Counted from the first letter of the stretch, positions 52,834-61,486 are shown. The stretch: 64,000 bases of DNA from Paraburkholderia polaris (GCF_012927345.1 NZ_JABBGJ010000049.1:17315-81314); one strand, 5' to 3'. The notes: generated by a model not told the origin, from the sequence alone. Numbers and translations: made by a program.

Positions 52834-53114
52834 AGGGCCGGGAACACATCAGCGAGCGACGCGCAGAACACGCGCTGCCTGCGACCGTGTTCCGCAAAGA
52901 ACGTCTCATGCCGTGCATTCCACTTGACCGGATCCTTCCATGTGCTCCGCGCTGTACGATGGCGCGGTTCGCTTGTGCCCCACGTTACATGCATCGCGCG
53001 CGCCGGAGTGCTCACGGCCGCGTAGCAGTGGTCGCACCCGGGTGACACGCGCGTGCAGCCGATCCACGGATTGAAGGTGTGATCGGTCCATTCAATTTTG
53101 CTGTTTTCGCTCAC
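52830..53114 (-). pseudogene. truncated DUF5131 (phage Gp37/Gp68-like) gene
   Basis: 94 residues: the start SKIEWTDHTFNPWIGCTRVSPGC, HCYA, RTARSTWKDPVKWN and RVFCASLADVF reproduce the N-terminal quarter to third of DUF5131 proteins (about 250-350 residues), including the three-Cys motif C-x7-C-x2-C. It stops two residues later. The missing C-terminal domain and the join to the next gene's ATGA point to a deletion. Residues after CHCYA are partly altered too (AVSTPARAMH). Confidence 0.75.
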
Positions 53115-53386
53115 GATCTAGCCCCGGCAGACAGCCGCTCATCCCGGATAGATGTAGCGGGGGCGGCGTAGTCGTCGAGCCGTGTGGACGTTTCTTCCCG
53201 GTTGCTGTAGACCAGCACGCCGGCTTTGCAACAAGGCGCGCGCCAGGCCTTTTCGGTCTTCGAGATGACGCTGCCATCAGGAAGAACTTCGCGTGAGTAC
53301 TCGAAGTCGTATTGCTCGGGCTGGATGGTTCCGCATCCGCTGTCGCAGATGAACTCCTCGCCATCTTTAAGCTGCGGCAATCTCAC
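53111..53386 (-). CDS. 91-residue phage-type protein with Cys pairs (unknown)
   Basis: The GTG at 53386 overlaps the preceding TGA by 4 bp and is preferred to the ATG at 53425, which would cut 43 bp into the neighbour. FICDSGCGTIQPEQY and RAPCCKAG suggest a zinc site. The C-terminal part is disordered. No family recognised. Confidence 0.5.
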   Translation of the reverse strand: MRLPQLKDGEEFICDSGCGTIQPEQYDFEYSREVLPDGSVISKTEKAWRAPCCKAGVLVYSNREETSTRLDDYAAPATSIRDERLSAGARS

Positions 53387-54456
53387 ATCCGCTGCTGCTG
53401 CTTTCGTTGCACCGATAGGCGACACGCGATCCGCACGGGGCCGCCTTCGCGCAGTTCGTCAACCGCCTCTTCGAGCGTGAGCATGTTCTGCTCGGCATAG
53501 TCCTGGATGCGTGCGAGTTCCACATCGCTTGTGACGTGAGCACTCTCGCCTCCCGAAACCGCTGGCATGTCGCCAGAGTCCTTTTGCGGCTCGGTAGTGC
53601 CGAATATCAGCTCTCCGCGCTGGTGCAGCATCATGCAAAAGTTCGCAACATCGACAGGGTCGCCCTTTGCGACGTGCTGGCGCAGCATGTCTGACAGTGC
53701 TTCGCCGGATACGAGGTCTTTGTTATCCCAGCCGTATCGGCCCCTGGAACGCGAGGTCGCCATCTTGGCTTTCATCGCCGTCGCGAACCGGTCTGCAGCC
53801 AGGTCGTCGGCGTGCGCCGCATGCGCTGCGCCGGCGCGGGCGGGGACAGCCGCGCGAGCGTTTCCGATCGCATCCAGGCATGCATCCCAGCCGATCCGGA
53901 AGTCCACGGAGTTCGTGTAACGAGCCGGGTCGTCACGGAAATGGTCGTAGGCGGTGGCTACCAGATCGCCGCTGACCAGGATCGCGTCGATCGCCGAAGA
54001 TGCGCGCGCGGCGTCTTTCAGCAGGTCGCCCGAGTCGAGACCGATGTCGATCTTATTGACCAGTTCGACCAGGGCGGTCTCGAATGCTGCCCGGCTATCC
54101 CCAACACTCGCAGCGGCGATAGGTGCGTCGAGTTCGGCGACCCGGGCGCGAAGGCGATCACGGTCGTCCCGCAGAGCACGAACCTTGTTCGCCTGCTCGC
54201 TGTTCCACGCGGACGCATAGGCACCGGTTCGAGACAGGTTGGGGTCCGGGTGACAAGCGGCAACGCCGCACGTAATAACCATATGCTGGTTCAGCGTGGC
54301 CTGCGTCCTGAAGGCGTCGCGCTCGGTTTCCAGTTCGGCTATGCGGCTGTTTGCGGTTTCGAGGGCGCTGGCGGCTTCGTCGGTCAACTGCTCAATTTCG
54401 TGCGGTTTGCCGTCTACCGCTTCCTGGGATTGCAGGCGCCTGATCAGATCACTCAT
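53383..54456 (-). CDS. Ea22-like modular phage early protein
   Basis: 357 residues from the ATG at 54456 (MSDLIRRLQSQEAVDGK). The N-terminal coiled coil (IEQLTDEAASALETANSRIAELE) is of Ead/Ea22 type. A second helical segment lies around 105-130. A C-terminal module, RYGWDNKDLVSGEALSDML followed by KGDPVDVANFCMMLHQRGE, is a motif widespread in phage early proteins. Function unknown. Confidence 0.6.
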   Translation of the reverse strand: MSDLIRRLQSQEAVDGKPHEIEQLTDEAASALETANSRIAELETERDAFRTQATLNQHMVITCGVAACHPDPNLSRTGAYASAWNSEQANKVRALRDDRDRLRARVAELDAPIAAASVGDSRAAFETALVELVNKIDIGLDSGDLLKDAARASSAIDAILVSGDLVATAYDHFRDDPARYTNSVDFRIGWDACLDAIGNARAAVPARAGAAHAAHADDLAADRFATAMKAKMATSRSRGRYGWDNKDLVSGEALSDMLRQHVAKGDPVDVANFCMMLHQRGELIFGTTEPQKDSGDMPAVSGGESAHVTSDVELARIQDYAEQNMLTLEEAVDELREGGPVRIACRLSVQRKQQQRM

Positions 54457-54757
54457 GGTCAACTCCGCTTGCTGGCTGCGCGGCGCCCAGCATTTTTTCG
54501 AATATCTGGTGATAGGAGGCCACTTCGGGCGCCCCGCTGTGTTTTGAGGCCCCGCAGGCCCAGCCGATGGCTTCGCGCTGCGCATCGGTCAGCGCCCGCT
54601 CTGTCTGTGCTGGCTGCGCGGCGCGAGCGGCTATGCGGCCATCGTCGGGCAGCTTGTCGTCAAGCGTTTTCCACATATCTTCAAGTCGCTCGCGGTTCGT
54701 CTGGCCGAAGCTGTCCATGTACTCGTCTAGGAGGCGCGCTGCCTGACGGGTACGCAA
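54449..54757 (-). CDS. 102-residue phage-type protein (unknown)
   Basis: Helical, with MRTRQAARLLDEYMDSFGQTNRERLEDMW at the start and the shared PAQTERALTDAQREAIGWACG module near residues 50-70, as in the end of the 51801 protein. 8-bp overlap with the next gene. No family recognised. Confidence 0.5.
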   Translation of the reverse strand: MRTRQAARLLDEYMDSFGQTNRERLEDMWKTLDDKLPDDGRIAARAAQPAQTERALTDAQREAIGWACGASKHSGAPEVASYHQIFEKMLGAAQPASGVDHE

Positions 54758-54786
54758 GTCCTTCCTGTCGAATTCGGTTGTGATAT

Positions 54787-55119
54787 TCAGCAGCCACCGA
54801 AGCGCGTTGAGCCGCTATAGACCGAGAAGGCGAGTTCGGCCTCTGCGTTGCTCTCTTTCTCCGCTCTCCTGTCGATAGCGGCGGGTTTGCTCGCAGATAG
54901 AAGGGCGGCTTCTGTGCGAATTGATGCGAGCATTTCCGCTTTGGCCCGTTCAAGGTCTGCGTTCGTGACCCGCTCAGTGGATTCGTCGTTATACGGGCGG
55001 CGGAATTTCTCAACCACGAAGAAGTAGCCATTGATCGCGCGCATGATGTTCGACATGTCGCCATACTTGGCGTCGAACTTCTCACGCATTCGTCTTGCTG
55101 CCGGAGGTTCATCGGACAT
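54787..55119 (-). CDS. 110-residue phage-type protein (unknown)
   Basis: From the ATG at 55119 (MSDEPPAARRMREKFDAKYG), 5 nt after GTAGGAGCG. An in-frame ATG at 55158 overlaps the methyltransferase stop (ATGA), so a short coupled leader or an extended N terminus is possible. The middle has INGYFFVVEKFRRPYNDEST; the C terminus is Ala/Glu-rich. No family recognised. Confidence 0.5.
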   Translation of the reverse strand: MSDEPPAARRMREKFDAKYGDMSNIMRAINGYFFVVEKFRRPYNDESTERVTNADLERAKAEMLASIRTEAALLSASKPAAIDRRAEKESNAEAELAFSVYSGSTRFGGC

Positions 55120-55154
55120 CATCGCTCCTACGTCGAGCTTGTTAGTGGTAGCGG

Positions 55155-55658
55155 TCATGGCGCGGAGGCCTCCGTTTTCATGAAGCAGATCCAGTGCGTA
55201 TCGGCACGCTTGCCCGACTTGTGACCAAACAGCGGCGTGCGCTCGGTCAGGGCTAGAATCTCGCCCACCTTGATCTGCGTTTCATTCCATTTGAAGATCA
55301 GCACGCCGTGGCTTTCGAGAACCCGGAAACACTCGGCGAAACCCTTGCGAATGTCGTCGCGCCAATCTGCGCCGAGCTTCCCGTATTTGGCTGCGAGCCA
55401 ACTGCGCGGGCCAGCGCGGACCAGATGAGGCGGATCGAATACGACGAGCTTGAACGAGCCGGCCGGATACGGCAGATCGCGGAAGTCCATGAGAATGTCG
55501 GGCGCGATGTTGAGCGTGCGAGTGCCTTCCGCGTTGTCGTGTGAGCGATCGGTGACGACGATCGACTCAGCGCGGGCATCACCGAACACCGCGTTCGGGT
55601 GATTCGGATCGAACCAGAACATGCGGCCACCACAGCACGGGTCGAGAATCGACTTCAC
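55155..55658 (-). CDS. phage-type SAM-dependent methyltransferase-like protein
   Basis: 167 residues from the GTG at 55658, which has CAGGAG about 7 nt upstream. ILDPCCGGRMFWFD near residues 4-17 is the SAM-binding motif I. FKLVVFDPPHL near 75 is the DPP[HY] catalytic motif of amino-type DNA/RNA methyltransferases. LESHGVLIFKWNETQI and LFGHKSGKRADTHWICFMK complete the compact phage variant. Target (DNA base or other) unknown. Confidence 0.75.
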   Translation of the reverse strand: MKSILDPCCGGRMFWFDPNHPNAVFGDARAESIVVTDRSHDNAEGTRTLNIAPDILMDFRDLPYPAGSFKLVVFDPPHLVRAGPRSWLAAKYGKLGADWRDDIRKGFAECFRVLESHGVLIFKWNETQIKVGEILALTERTPLFGHKSGKRADTHWICFMKTEASAP

Positions 55659-55798
55659 GATCCCAACTCCTGATCCCCGGCAGATGACGCGGGAGCGGCG
55701 CACTTGGCATAGCTACTGGCTAGCTGACCTGGCTCATTGCTGTGGGTGCAGGTGAAACGGGCGCGCTTCGCGTCGGTACGTAGGTTGAGGTGGTCCAT
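55655..55798 (-). CDS. 47-residue protein (unknown)
   Basis: From the ATG at 55798 (MDHLNLRTDAKRARFTCTHSN), with AAAGGACT upstream. Two Cys and a Ser/Ala-rich end. Stop overlaps the methyltransferase GTG. Small coupled gene; no family recognised. Confidence 0.4.
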   Translation of the reverse strand: MDHLNLRTDAKRARFTCTHSNEPGQLASSYAKCAAPASSAGDQELGS

Positions 55799-55808
55799 CG
55801 GGAGTCCT

Positions 55809-56075
55809 TTAGAAAGGTGGGCAGTTGTCGCAACTTTCGCGGCGACGCTTGCCGCATTGATGGCACTTCGCCGGCACCCAGCGACGAACCAGCCAGAAGT
55901 GCAGTAGTTCTGTCGTGCGGTGGTTACGTGTCTCTCCAACACAATCGGCATAGCTCACGGCCAACGCGCCGCATCGCCGGCACGGCGGCTCGCTCCAGCC
56001 GTTTTCGTGATCGAAGAACTGAGCGTGATAGTCGGGCACGCATCCGAACCACCAGCATTTGAGGCGCGTAAGCAT
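55809..56075 (-). CDS. zinc-ribbon-rich small protein
   Basis: 88 residues from the ATG at 56075 (MLTRLKCWWFGCVPDYHAQFFD). CRRCGALAVSYADC and KCHQCGKRRRESCDNC give two clusters of paired cysteines, likely binding two zinc ions. The first part is typical of small phage proteins that open with W-W-F/G-C. No family name known to me. Confidence 0.55.
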   Translation of the reverse strand: MLTRLKCWWFGCVPDYHAQFFDHENGWSEPPCRRCGALAVSYADCVGETRNHRTTELLHFWLVRRWVPAKCHQCGKRRRESCDNCPPF

Positions 56076-56144
56076 CGTGGAGAATCGTCCAGGGAGCGGA
56101 ATCAAGGTTGAGTCGTTACGGGACGCGGAGAGCCCCGGTCCGGC

Positions 56145-56408
56145 CTAACAGTCACTTTTGTTGAAATCAGCGCGCGGTGAACCGGCAGGACGTATGGAAT
56201 CCATTTGAGATCTCAGCTCGCTGGCGAGCCATTTCGTTGCGCTATCGACGCCAACGAGAAGCGCGTCGGCGGGACCGCCAAATTCAACGAGGAAAAGTCC
56301 AGTGCGTCGTCGATTAAGAACCGTGACACCCGTGCGGCTCAGAATCTTCTCCTCGTCGTCCGTCGGAACGGCACCCTTCGGCACATACATCACCACGTAC
56401 TGGCTCAC
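56145..56408 (-). CDS. 87-residue protein (unknown)
   Basis: Strand-rich N terminus (MSQYVVMYVPKGAVPTDDEEKIL) and a helical centre (DALLVGVDSATKWLASELRSQM). The layout (about 45-residue ferredoxin-like alpha/beta unit) resembles small peptidase-inhibitor-like domains, but this is a fold guess only. Confidence 0.5.
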   Translation of the reverse strand: MSQYVVMYVPKGAVPTDDEEKILSRTGVTVLNRRRTGLFLVEFGGPADALLVGVDSATKWLASELRSQMDSIRPAGSPRADFNKSDC

Positions 56409-56467
56409 GAGGCCGCCTTTCCAGGCGACAAATTCGAATCCGCAAACGGGGATGTCTTGGGGCTACA

Positions 56468-57121
56468 TTAATGGATCGTCTCCGAAGTCAAGTCCGGGCC
56501 CTCATGGAAATGGTCGGCAAAAAATGGTAGGAACTCAACGAAGAAGGCGACGCCGAGGAGTTCGTCATTCAGGCTTGTAGTCAGGGAGCCGAGCAACATT
56601 CCTGCGAGTTCGCACTGGAGCCTGGTCGATTCCGCATCGTCCTCGAACCAGATGGTTAGCCGGCCGGCGTCGAAGTCGAAGCCACCTTCGCTCACTAAAA
56701 AGCTAAGCTCGTCCGGAGTTCGGCCATCAAGCTTTGCATCGTCAATGTGTGCTTCGAGAAATTCCGGGAACACATCGAGGATGTCCTCCATTACGTCCTC
56801 ATCCTGCAGGCCAGCCGTGATGTAGAAGTCCGCTATGAGACTGGGCGGTGTATGGGGCGTGCACTGGAGATCGGCGTCGGAGAAATGCACCGACATGTAC
56901 CCCCAATCGAACACGAAAACAGCTTCGTTCCTTTCGACCACCGCTTTGGCTTCGCTTCTGGACAGATCGGGATGGTGCTCCATCTCAGCTTCGATGCGAG
57001 CGTCAAGGACAATATCGGGAAGCGCGTTGCGCGGCAGACCGTCGATCGTTCCCCTGGCGATTTGTTCGCGCAACATATTCGCGACCGTAGATACGGGCAA
57101 TTGGGCCATCGAATACCTCAT
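56468..57121 (-). CDS. 217-residue acidic protein (unknown)
   Basis: From the ATG at 57121 (MRYSMAQLPVSTVANML), which overlaps in ATGA the end of the DUF1173 reading-frame remnant; an ATG at 57109 is an alternative. Strongly acidic, with VVERNEAVFVFDWGYMSVHFSD and FDFDAGRLTIWFEDD. The acidity recalls DNA-mimic anti-restriction proteins, but no Ard family motif is evident; that idea is speculative. Confidence 0.5.
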   Translation of the reverse strand: MRYSMAQLPVSTVANMLREQIARGTIDGLPRNALPDIVLDARIEAEMEHHPDLSRSEAKAVVERNEAVFVFDWGYMSVHFSDADLQCTPHTPPSLIADFYITAGLQDEDVMEDILDVFPEFLEAHIDDAKLDGRTPDELSFLVSEGGFDFDAGRLTIWFEDDAESTRLQCELAGMLLGSLTTSLNDELLGVAFFVEFLPFFADHFHEGPDLTSETIH

Positions 57122-58362
57122 CGGGCATGGGTTGAGGGGAAAACAACAGCATCCAGCGGCTCGCGATCGGTATTCCATTCGACGCAGTCAACGCCTTTCT
57201 TCGCGCGCATCGCCTGTTTCTCACGCTTGCGTTTTTCCTACTCGGCCAGACCGTTCAGGCCGTACACCTCGATCTCGACAGCCTGGGGCGTATCCGTTAA
57301 TACGAAGTCGGGCAAGATTCCATCGGCGTTCGGCGATAAGGGCTTTTCGAACGCGCGACCTTCGCGCGTCAGTCTGTTTGCCATCGCGACCTCAAATGAC
57401 GAGTCGCACGGCAGGAACGTAGCGGAGCAGAGCATCAGGCACGCGTCGACCACACGCGCGTAGCCGTTTTTCAACTCAACAAGCATCAGCGTGACGACTC
57501 GGGCCTGTTTCTCTCCGATCGCAGCGTAGGCGAACCGGTAGGACGCTGCGACCTTGTCCAGCAGGCGGTTGTCTGTGTAATAGCGACGTCGGCTCTGGCG
57601 CAGGGTGATCGTGTGTCCGTACTTCGACGGCCCAATCTCATTGATCTCGCCAAGGACCAGTGCGCGGCGCGATGGTGCGGCCTCGCCCACGGGCGCCAGT
57701 GCGGCAATGAACTGGTCCAGCTCGTCGTTGATCGCTTTTGACTGGTCCGCTTCAAACCGGCGCATCACGTGCAACACGCGGTCTGCCTGCTGTCCGTTGA
57801 TGGGACCGTCACCTATCGCCTCGACGAGCGCGGTACTGCAGAAACCCCAGTTGCGGGTGCCCCCGCCCGCTGGCCAGACGTTCAGGCTGGCTTCGCTCCA
57901 GAGAGACTGCAGGAAAGCGAGCAACGAGGCGGTCTGTCTCGACTTACGCTCACCGGCAGCGTCTGGCGTGGTCGGCTTGACGGGGCCGGCGGCGGTCGAC
58001 GCGGGGGCAAACACGACATCGAGGCGGGTGTTCAGGCCAGCGGCGGTCTTGCGGATCGCAGCGTCGGCAGGGGCGGCTTTGGTCGTGACCGCCGACCCGT
58101 CCTTGTAGAAGGGGCAGGCCTTTGCGGTAGGGGTGGCCTTTGCGTGGCGGTGGCCATCGTCTGGCCAGCCTGCGAGGTGGTACATCGACCCATAGCGGCG
58201 GATGACAAGGCGCAACGGCGTGTCGTGCTGGGCACATTGGCATTCGGCCCAGCCGGGGGTCTTGCGGGCTCGCTCAAGCTGGCGCACATAGCGTGCGCCG
58301 TTTTCCAGCACGTCTTCCAGCACGTACGTGCGGTCGTCGAATGCAACGCGGATAGCCGACAT
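57118..58362 (-). pseudogene. DUF1173-family gene interrupted by an amber stop
   Basis: From the ATG at 58362 (MSAIRVAFDDRTYVLEDVLEN) 374 residues can be read to TAG at 57238-57240. An N-terminal CQCAQHDTPLRLVIRRYG and HLAGWPDDGHRHA region and a C-terminal nuclease-like end (DFVLTDTPQAVEIEVYGLNG) match DUF1173, a plasmid family of unknown role. Immediately after the TAG the same frame continues for 39 codons (EKRKREKQAMRAKKGVDCVEWN) to a TGA that overlaps the next start (ATGA). This is just the tail expected for the family. I infer a nonsense mutation (or readthrough). Confidence 0.7.
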
Positions 58363-58611
58363 GGAGGTCTTGGCCGACAGGAGGCAGGAGATGAAACGAT
58401 TATCGCGATCCGGCGGCGCGTAGACCCAGCAAAAGACGATCGAAATCAACCGTCATTCGGGGCTAACCGGCGGCGCATTGCACAAGAAACTGGCAGTGCC
58501 CCGGTGGTGACCCGGCGGGAATAGTCGTTTTGGAACAGGGGTGTACCGGAGGTTATCCACATCTTTACGCACAGAAGCTGTGGATAACTCTGTCTGGGGG
58601 CGTTGTTGCGT

Positions 58612-58730
58612 AAAGACCCCCGTATTTGGTGATCTTTCGGGGGCAGGGAATGGCTACGCCAGGCGTATCGTCCAATTTAATACCCCGCGATTCATCGCAT
58701 CGACCCGGCCGCTCAGCGGCTATTTTTTTA
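58612..58730 (+). promoter_or_regulatory. two-part leader element before nrdJ
   Basis: AAAGACCCCCGTATTT, GATCTTTCGGGGG (58612-58643), then 85 nt from the first base CGCATCGACC (58697-58706) and a terminator hairpin. Nearly the same sequence occurs at 61487. The terminator inside the leader suggests attenuation control of the RNR gene. Confidence 0.65.
58708..58729 (+). terminator. intrinsic terminator in the nrdJ leader
   Basis: Stem GCCGC (58708-58712) / GCGGC (58716-58720) with loop TCA and a T-run to 58729. There is no gene upstream on this strand, so it acts inside a leader, about 165 bp before nrdJ. Confidence 0.65.
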
Positions 58731-58893
58731 CCGTTTCGGGACACAGTGTGCCGACAGTCGCTCGGCGGTCGCTCCCATGTACCCCCCGGATTCGCTTCGC
58801 TTCCAGCGATCGGGACATTTCCTTTATCCCTGACCGATCCATGCCGGCTTCACGGCAGGGTTATCTTCGGCCAAACCAATCTGGAGTATCACC

Positions 58894-61419
58894 ATGAATG
58901 CAAATGAAAAGATGTTTGTCGGCGGGCTTGCGCCGCAAGCGATCTCCGTCGAACAACTGCAGAAGAAGTACGCGAAGGGCGACGAAACGACGATCACGGA
59001 TGTTCGTTTCCGTGTCGCCCGTGCGCTCGCGGCGAACGAGCAGCAGGAAATCCGAGCCGACATGGAAGCTCGCTTCCTGGACGCCATGGAAAGCGGTTTC
59101 ATCCCGGCCGGGCGCATTAACTCGGCGGCTGGCACCGACATTCAGGCGACCCTCATAAATTGCTTCGTTCAGCCGTGCGGGGATAGCGTCAATGCCGAGA
59201 GCAACGGCAAGGTGGGCATCTACACCGCACTCGCTGAGGCCGCCGAAACGATGCGTCGCGGCGGCGGGGTCGGCTACGACTTCTCGCAGATCCGTCCGAA
59301 GAACGCCTATGTAAAGGGTACGCACTCACGTGCGTCCGGCCCGCTGTCTTTCATGGACGTGTTCGATGCGTCCTGTACAACGGTGGAATCGGCCGGTGCT
59401 CGTCGCGGTGCCCAGATGGGTGTTCTGCGCTGCGATCACCCGGACATCGAAGCCTTCATCAACGGCAAGCGCACCAAAGGGAAGTTGAACAACTTCAACA
59501 TCTCGGTCGGGGTGACGGACGCCTTCATGCAGGCCGTGGACGATGATCTGGAGGTCGAACTCGTGCACGCCGCGGCGCCGCATCCGGATCTCGAAGGCAC
59601 CTACCAGCGAGACGACGGCAAGTACGTCTATCGCAAGGTGCACGCTCGTGATCTGTGGGAACAGATCATGAAGTCGACGTACGACCACGCGGAGCCAGGC
59701 GTGCTCTTCATCGATCGCATGAATGCAGAGAACAACCTGTACTACTGCGAATCGATTCAGGCGACCAACCCATGCGGCGAACAGCCCCTGCCCGACTACG
59801 GCTGCTGCTGTCTCGGTTCGGGCAACCTGACGAAGTTCGTAATTTCGCCGTTCACCGAAGATGCCCGTTTCGACATGGCCGGTTTCGTGGCGATGGTCAA
59901 AACCAGCATCCGAATGCTCGACAACGTGCTGGACGTGTCGTACTGGCCGCTGGAGAAGCAGCGTGCGGAAGCCACAGCCAAGCGTCGTATCGGTCTGGGT
60001 TTTCTCGGGCTGGGCGATGCGCTGGTGATGCTGCGCGTGCCGTATAACTCGCCGCGTGCGCTCGAGTGGGCCGCGAAAGTCTCCGAAGCCATGCGTGATG
60101 CGGCCTACGAGGCGTCGATCGAACTCGCCCGGGAGAAGGGGGCTTTCCCGTTGCTGGATGTGGAAAAGTACCTTCAAAGCGGTTTCGCATCGCGTCTGCC
60201 GGCGCACATCAAGGCTGGCATCCGCGAACACGGTATCCGCAACTCGCACCTGCTGTCGATCGCGCCGACCGGCACGATCACGCTGGTATTCGCTGACAAC
60301 GCATCGAACGGTATCGAGCCTGCCTTCGGGTGGGGTTATAACCGGAAGGTGCGTCAGGAGGATGGGACGACAAAGTCGCAAATGGTGTTTGATCATGCTC
60401 TACGCGTCTATCACGAGCAGCTTGGCCTCGGTCAGGTGCTGGTGAATGACCACGACGGGTCGGTCGAATTCAGGGATCTGCCCGACTACTTTGTTCACGC
60501 TCGCGACATCAGCGCGACCGAGCACGTGCAGATGCTTGAAGCGGTGCAACCGTTCATCGACACGTCGATCAGCAAGACCGTGAATGTCGCCGAAGACTAC
60601 CCGTACGAGGCGTTCAAAAACCTCTATCTGGATGGTTGGAAAGCGGGCCTCAAGGGCTTGGCGACGTACCGGCCGAACGACACGTTGGGTTCGGTCCTCT
60701 CGGACGCCACTGCGGTGGCGCCGGCGGCGATCGCGCCTGTCGTGCCCGACGACGATCCCCTCGTGAAGCGCTTTCAGGCCCGTCCTGAAGGTGATCTCGA
60801 GTCGATGACGTCGAAGGTCGAGTACTACAACGTGGAAGGCAAACAGAGCGCCTACCTCTCGATCAGCTTCATGACCGTCAAGGGCACCATCGACGGTACC
60901 GAAGTCGAAATAGAGAGACCGGTGGAGTTCTTCATGCCAGCGGGTCAGCGGACGGAAGGCCAGCAGTGGATTACGGCCTCAATGCGTTTGCTGTCCATCG
61001 TCGCACGTTCAGGTGGGTCGATCGCAAAGGCGCTTGCCAACCTGCGTGAAACGGTGTGGGACAAAGGCCCCGTTCGCTGCGGTCACATCGTCCGCGAGGA
61101 TAGTGTGCAGATTCCGCGTCATCACGACTCTGAAGTAGCGGCACTGGCGTATGCGCTTCAGCGCATGCTCGCGAAACGTGGCTTCCTGGATGCCGATGGC
61201 AATCAGGTGCCCGTGCGCGTGCTATCGCAGGCGTACGCCCGGCGCTCCCGTGTGAGCTCCGAGTTCGTTGAGGCGAACGACGAGCAGATCGGGAAGAGCA
61301 AACCGTTTTACGGCAATGGTCTTGGCAAGAAATGCCCCGCGTGTGGCGCGCACGAAATGCATAAGATCGATGGTTGCCTGAAATGCCTGAATTGCGGCGA
61401 AGCCGGTAGCTGCGGCTGA
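58894..61419 (+). CDS. nrdJ: class II (B12-dependent) ribonucleotide reductase
   Basis: An 841-residue single-chain reductase. NCFVQPCGDS near 88 and RRGGGVGYDFS near 115 mark the N-terminal half. The active-site motif NPCGEQ near 291-296 provides the radical Asn/Cys/Glu. APTGTI near 460 and TAKRRIGLGFLGLGDAL near 365 are family marks. The C-terminal CPAC (near 813) with CLKCLNCG and SCG supplies the redox/zinc tail typical of NrdJ. It makes dNTPs with adenosylcobalamin, independent of oxygen. It has the regulated leader above and is followed by a second leader. Confidence 0.93.
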   Translation: MNANEKMFVGGLAPQAISVEQLQKKYAKGDETTITDVRFRVARALAANEQQEIRADMEARFLDAMESGFIPAGRINSAAGTDIQATLINCFVQPCGDSVNAESNGKVGIYTALAEAAETMRRGGGVGYDFSQIRPKNAYVKGTHSRASGPLSFMDVFDASCTTVESAGARRGAQMGVLRCDHPDIEAFINGKRTKGKLNNFNISVGVTDAFMQAVDDDLEVELVHAAAPHPDLEGTYQRDDGKYVYRKVHARDLWEQIMKSTYDHAEPGVLFIDRMNAENNLYYCESIQATNPCGEQPLPDYGCCCLGSGNLTKFVISPFTEDARFDMAGFVAMVKTSIRMLDNVLDVSYWPLEKQRAEATAKRRIGLGFLGLGDALVMLRVPYNSPRALEWAAKVSEAMRDAAYEASIELAREKGAFPLLDVEKYLQSGFASRLPAHIKAGIREHGIRNSHLLSIAPTGTITLVFADNASNGIEPAFGWGYNRKVRQEDGTTKSQMVFDHALRVYHEQLGLGQVLVNDHDGSVEFRDLPDYFVHARDISATEHVQMLEAVQPFIDTSISKTVNVAEDYPYEAFKNLYLDGWKAGLKGLATYRPNDTLGSVLSDATAVAPAAIAPVVPDDDPLVKRFQARPEGDLESMTSKVEYYNVEGKQSAYLSISFMTVKGTIDGTEVEIERPVEFFMPAGQRTEGQQWITASMRLLSIVARSGGSIAKALANLRETVWDKGPVRCGHIVREDSVQIPRHHDSEVAALAYALQRMLAKRGFLDADGNQVPVRVLSQAYARRSRVSSEFVEANDEQIGKSKPFYGNGLGKKCPACGAHEMHKIDGCLKCLNCGEAGSCG

Positions 61420-61486
61420 TGCAATCCCCGCCCCCAATCGCAAGCAACCGCTTGCGCTCAAGGGGCGGGGGCTTGCTATCGCGCCG

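Larger units (their letters stand above)
58363..58893 (+). promoter_or_regulatory. nrdJ upstream region with DnaA boxes
   Basis: A divergent control region. It holds GTTATCCACA (58552-58561) and TGTGGATAAC (58579-58588), two perfect consensus DnaA boxes in opposite orientation. CTTTACGCA (58563-58571) / TGCGTAAAG (58607-58615) is interleaved with them. Next come the leader element (58612) and its terminator (58708). The 160 bp between terminator and ATG carries further GC hairpins and no gene. Confidence 0.65.

Noticed and set aside
59326..60396. A 356-codon minus-strand frame inside nrdJ
   Set aside because: Shadow of a highly conserved enzyme; composition typical of antisense translation.
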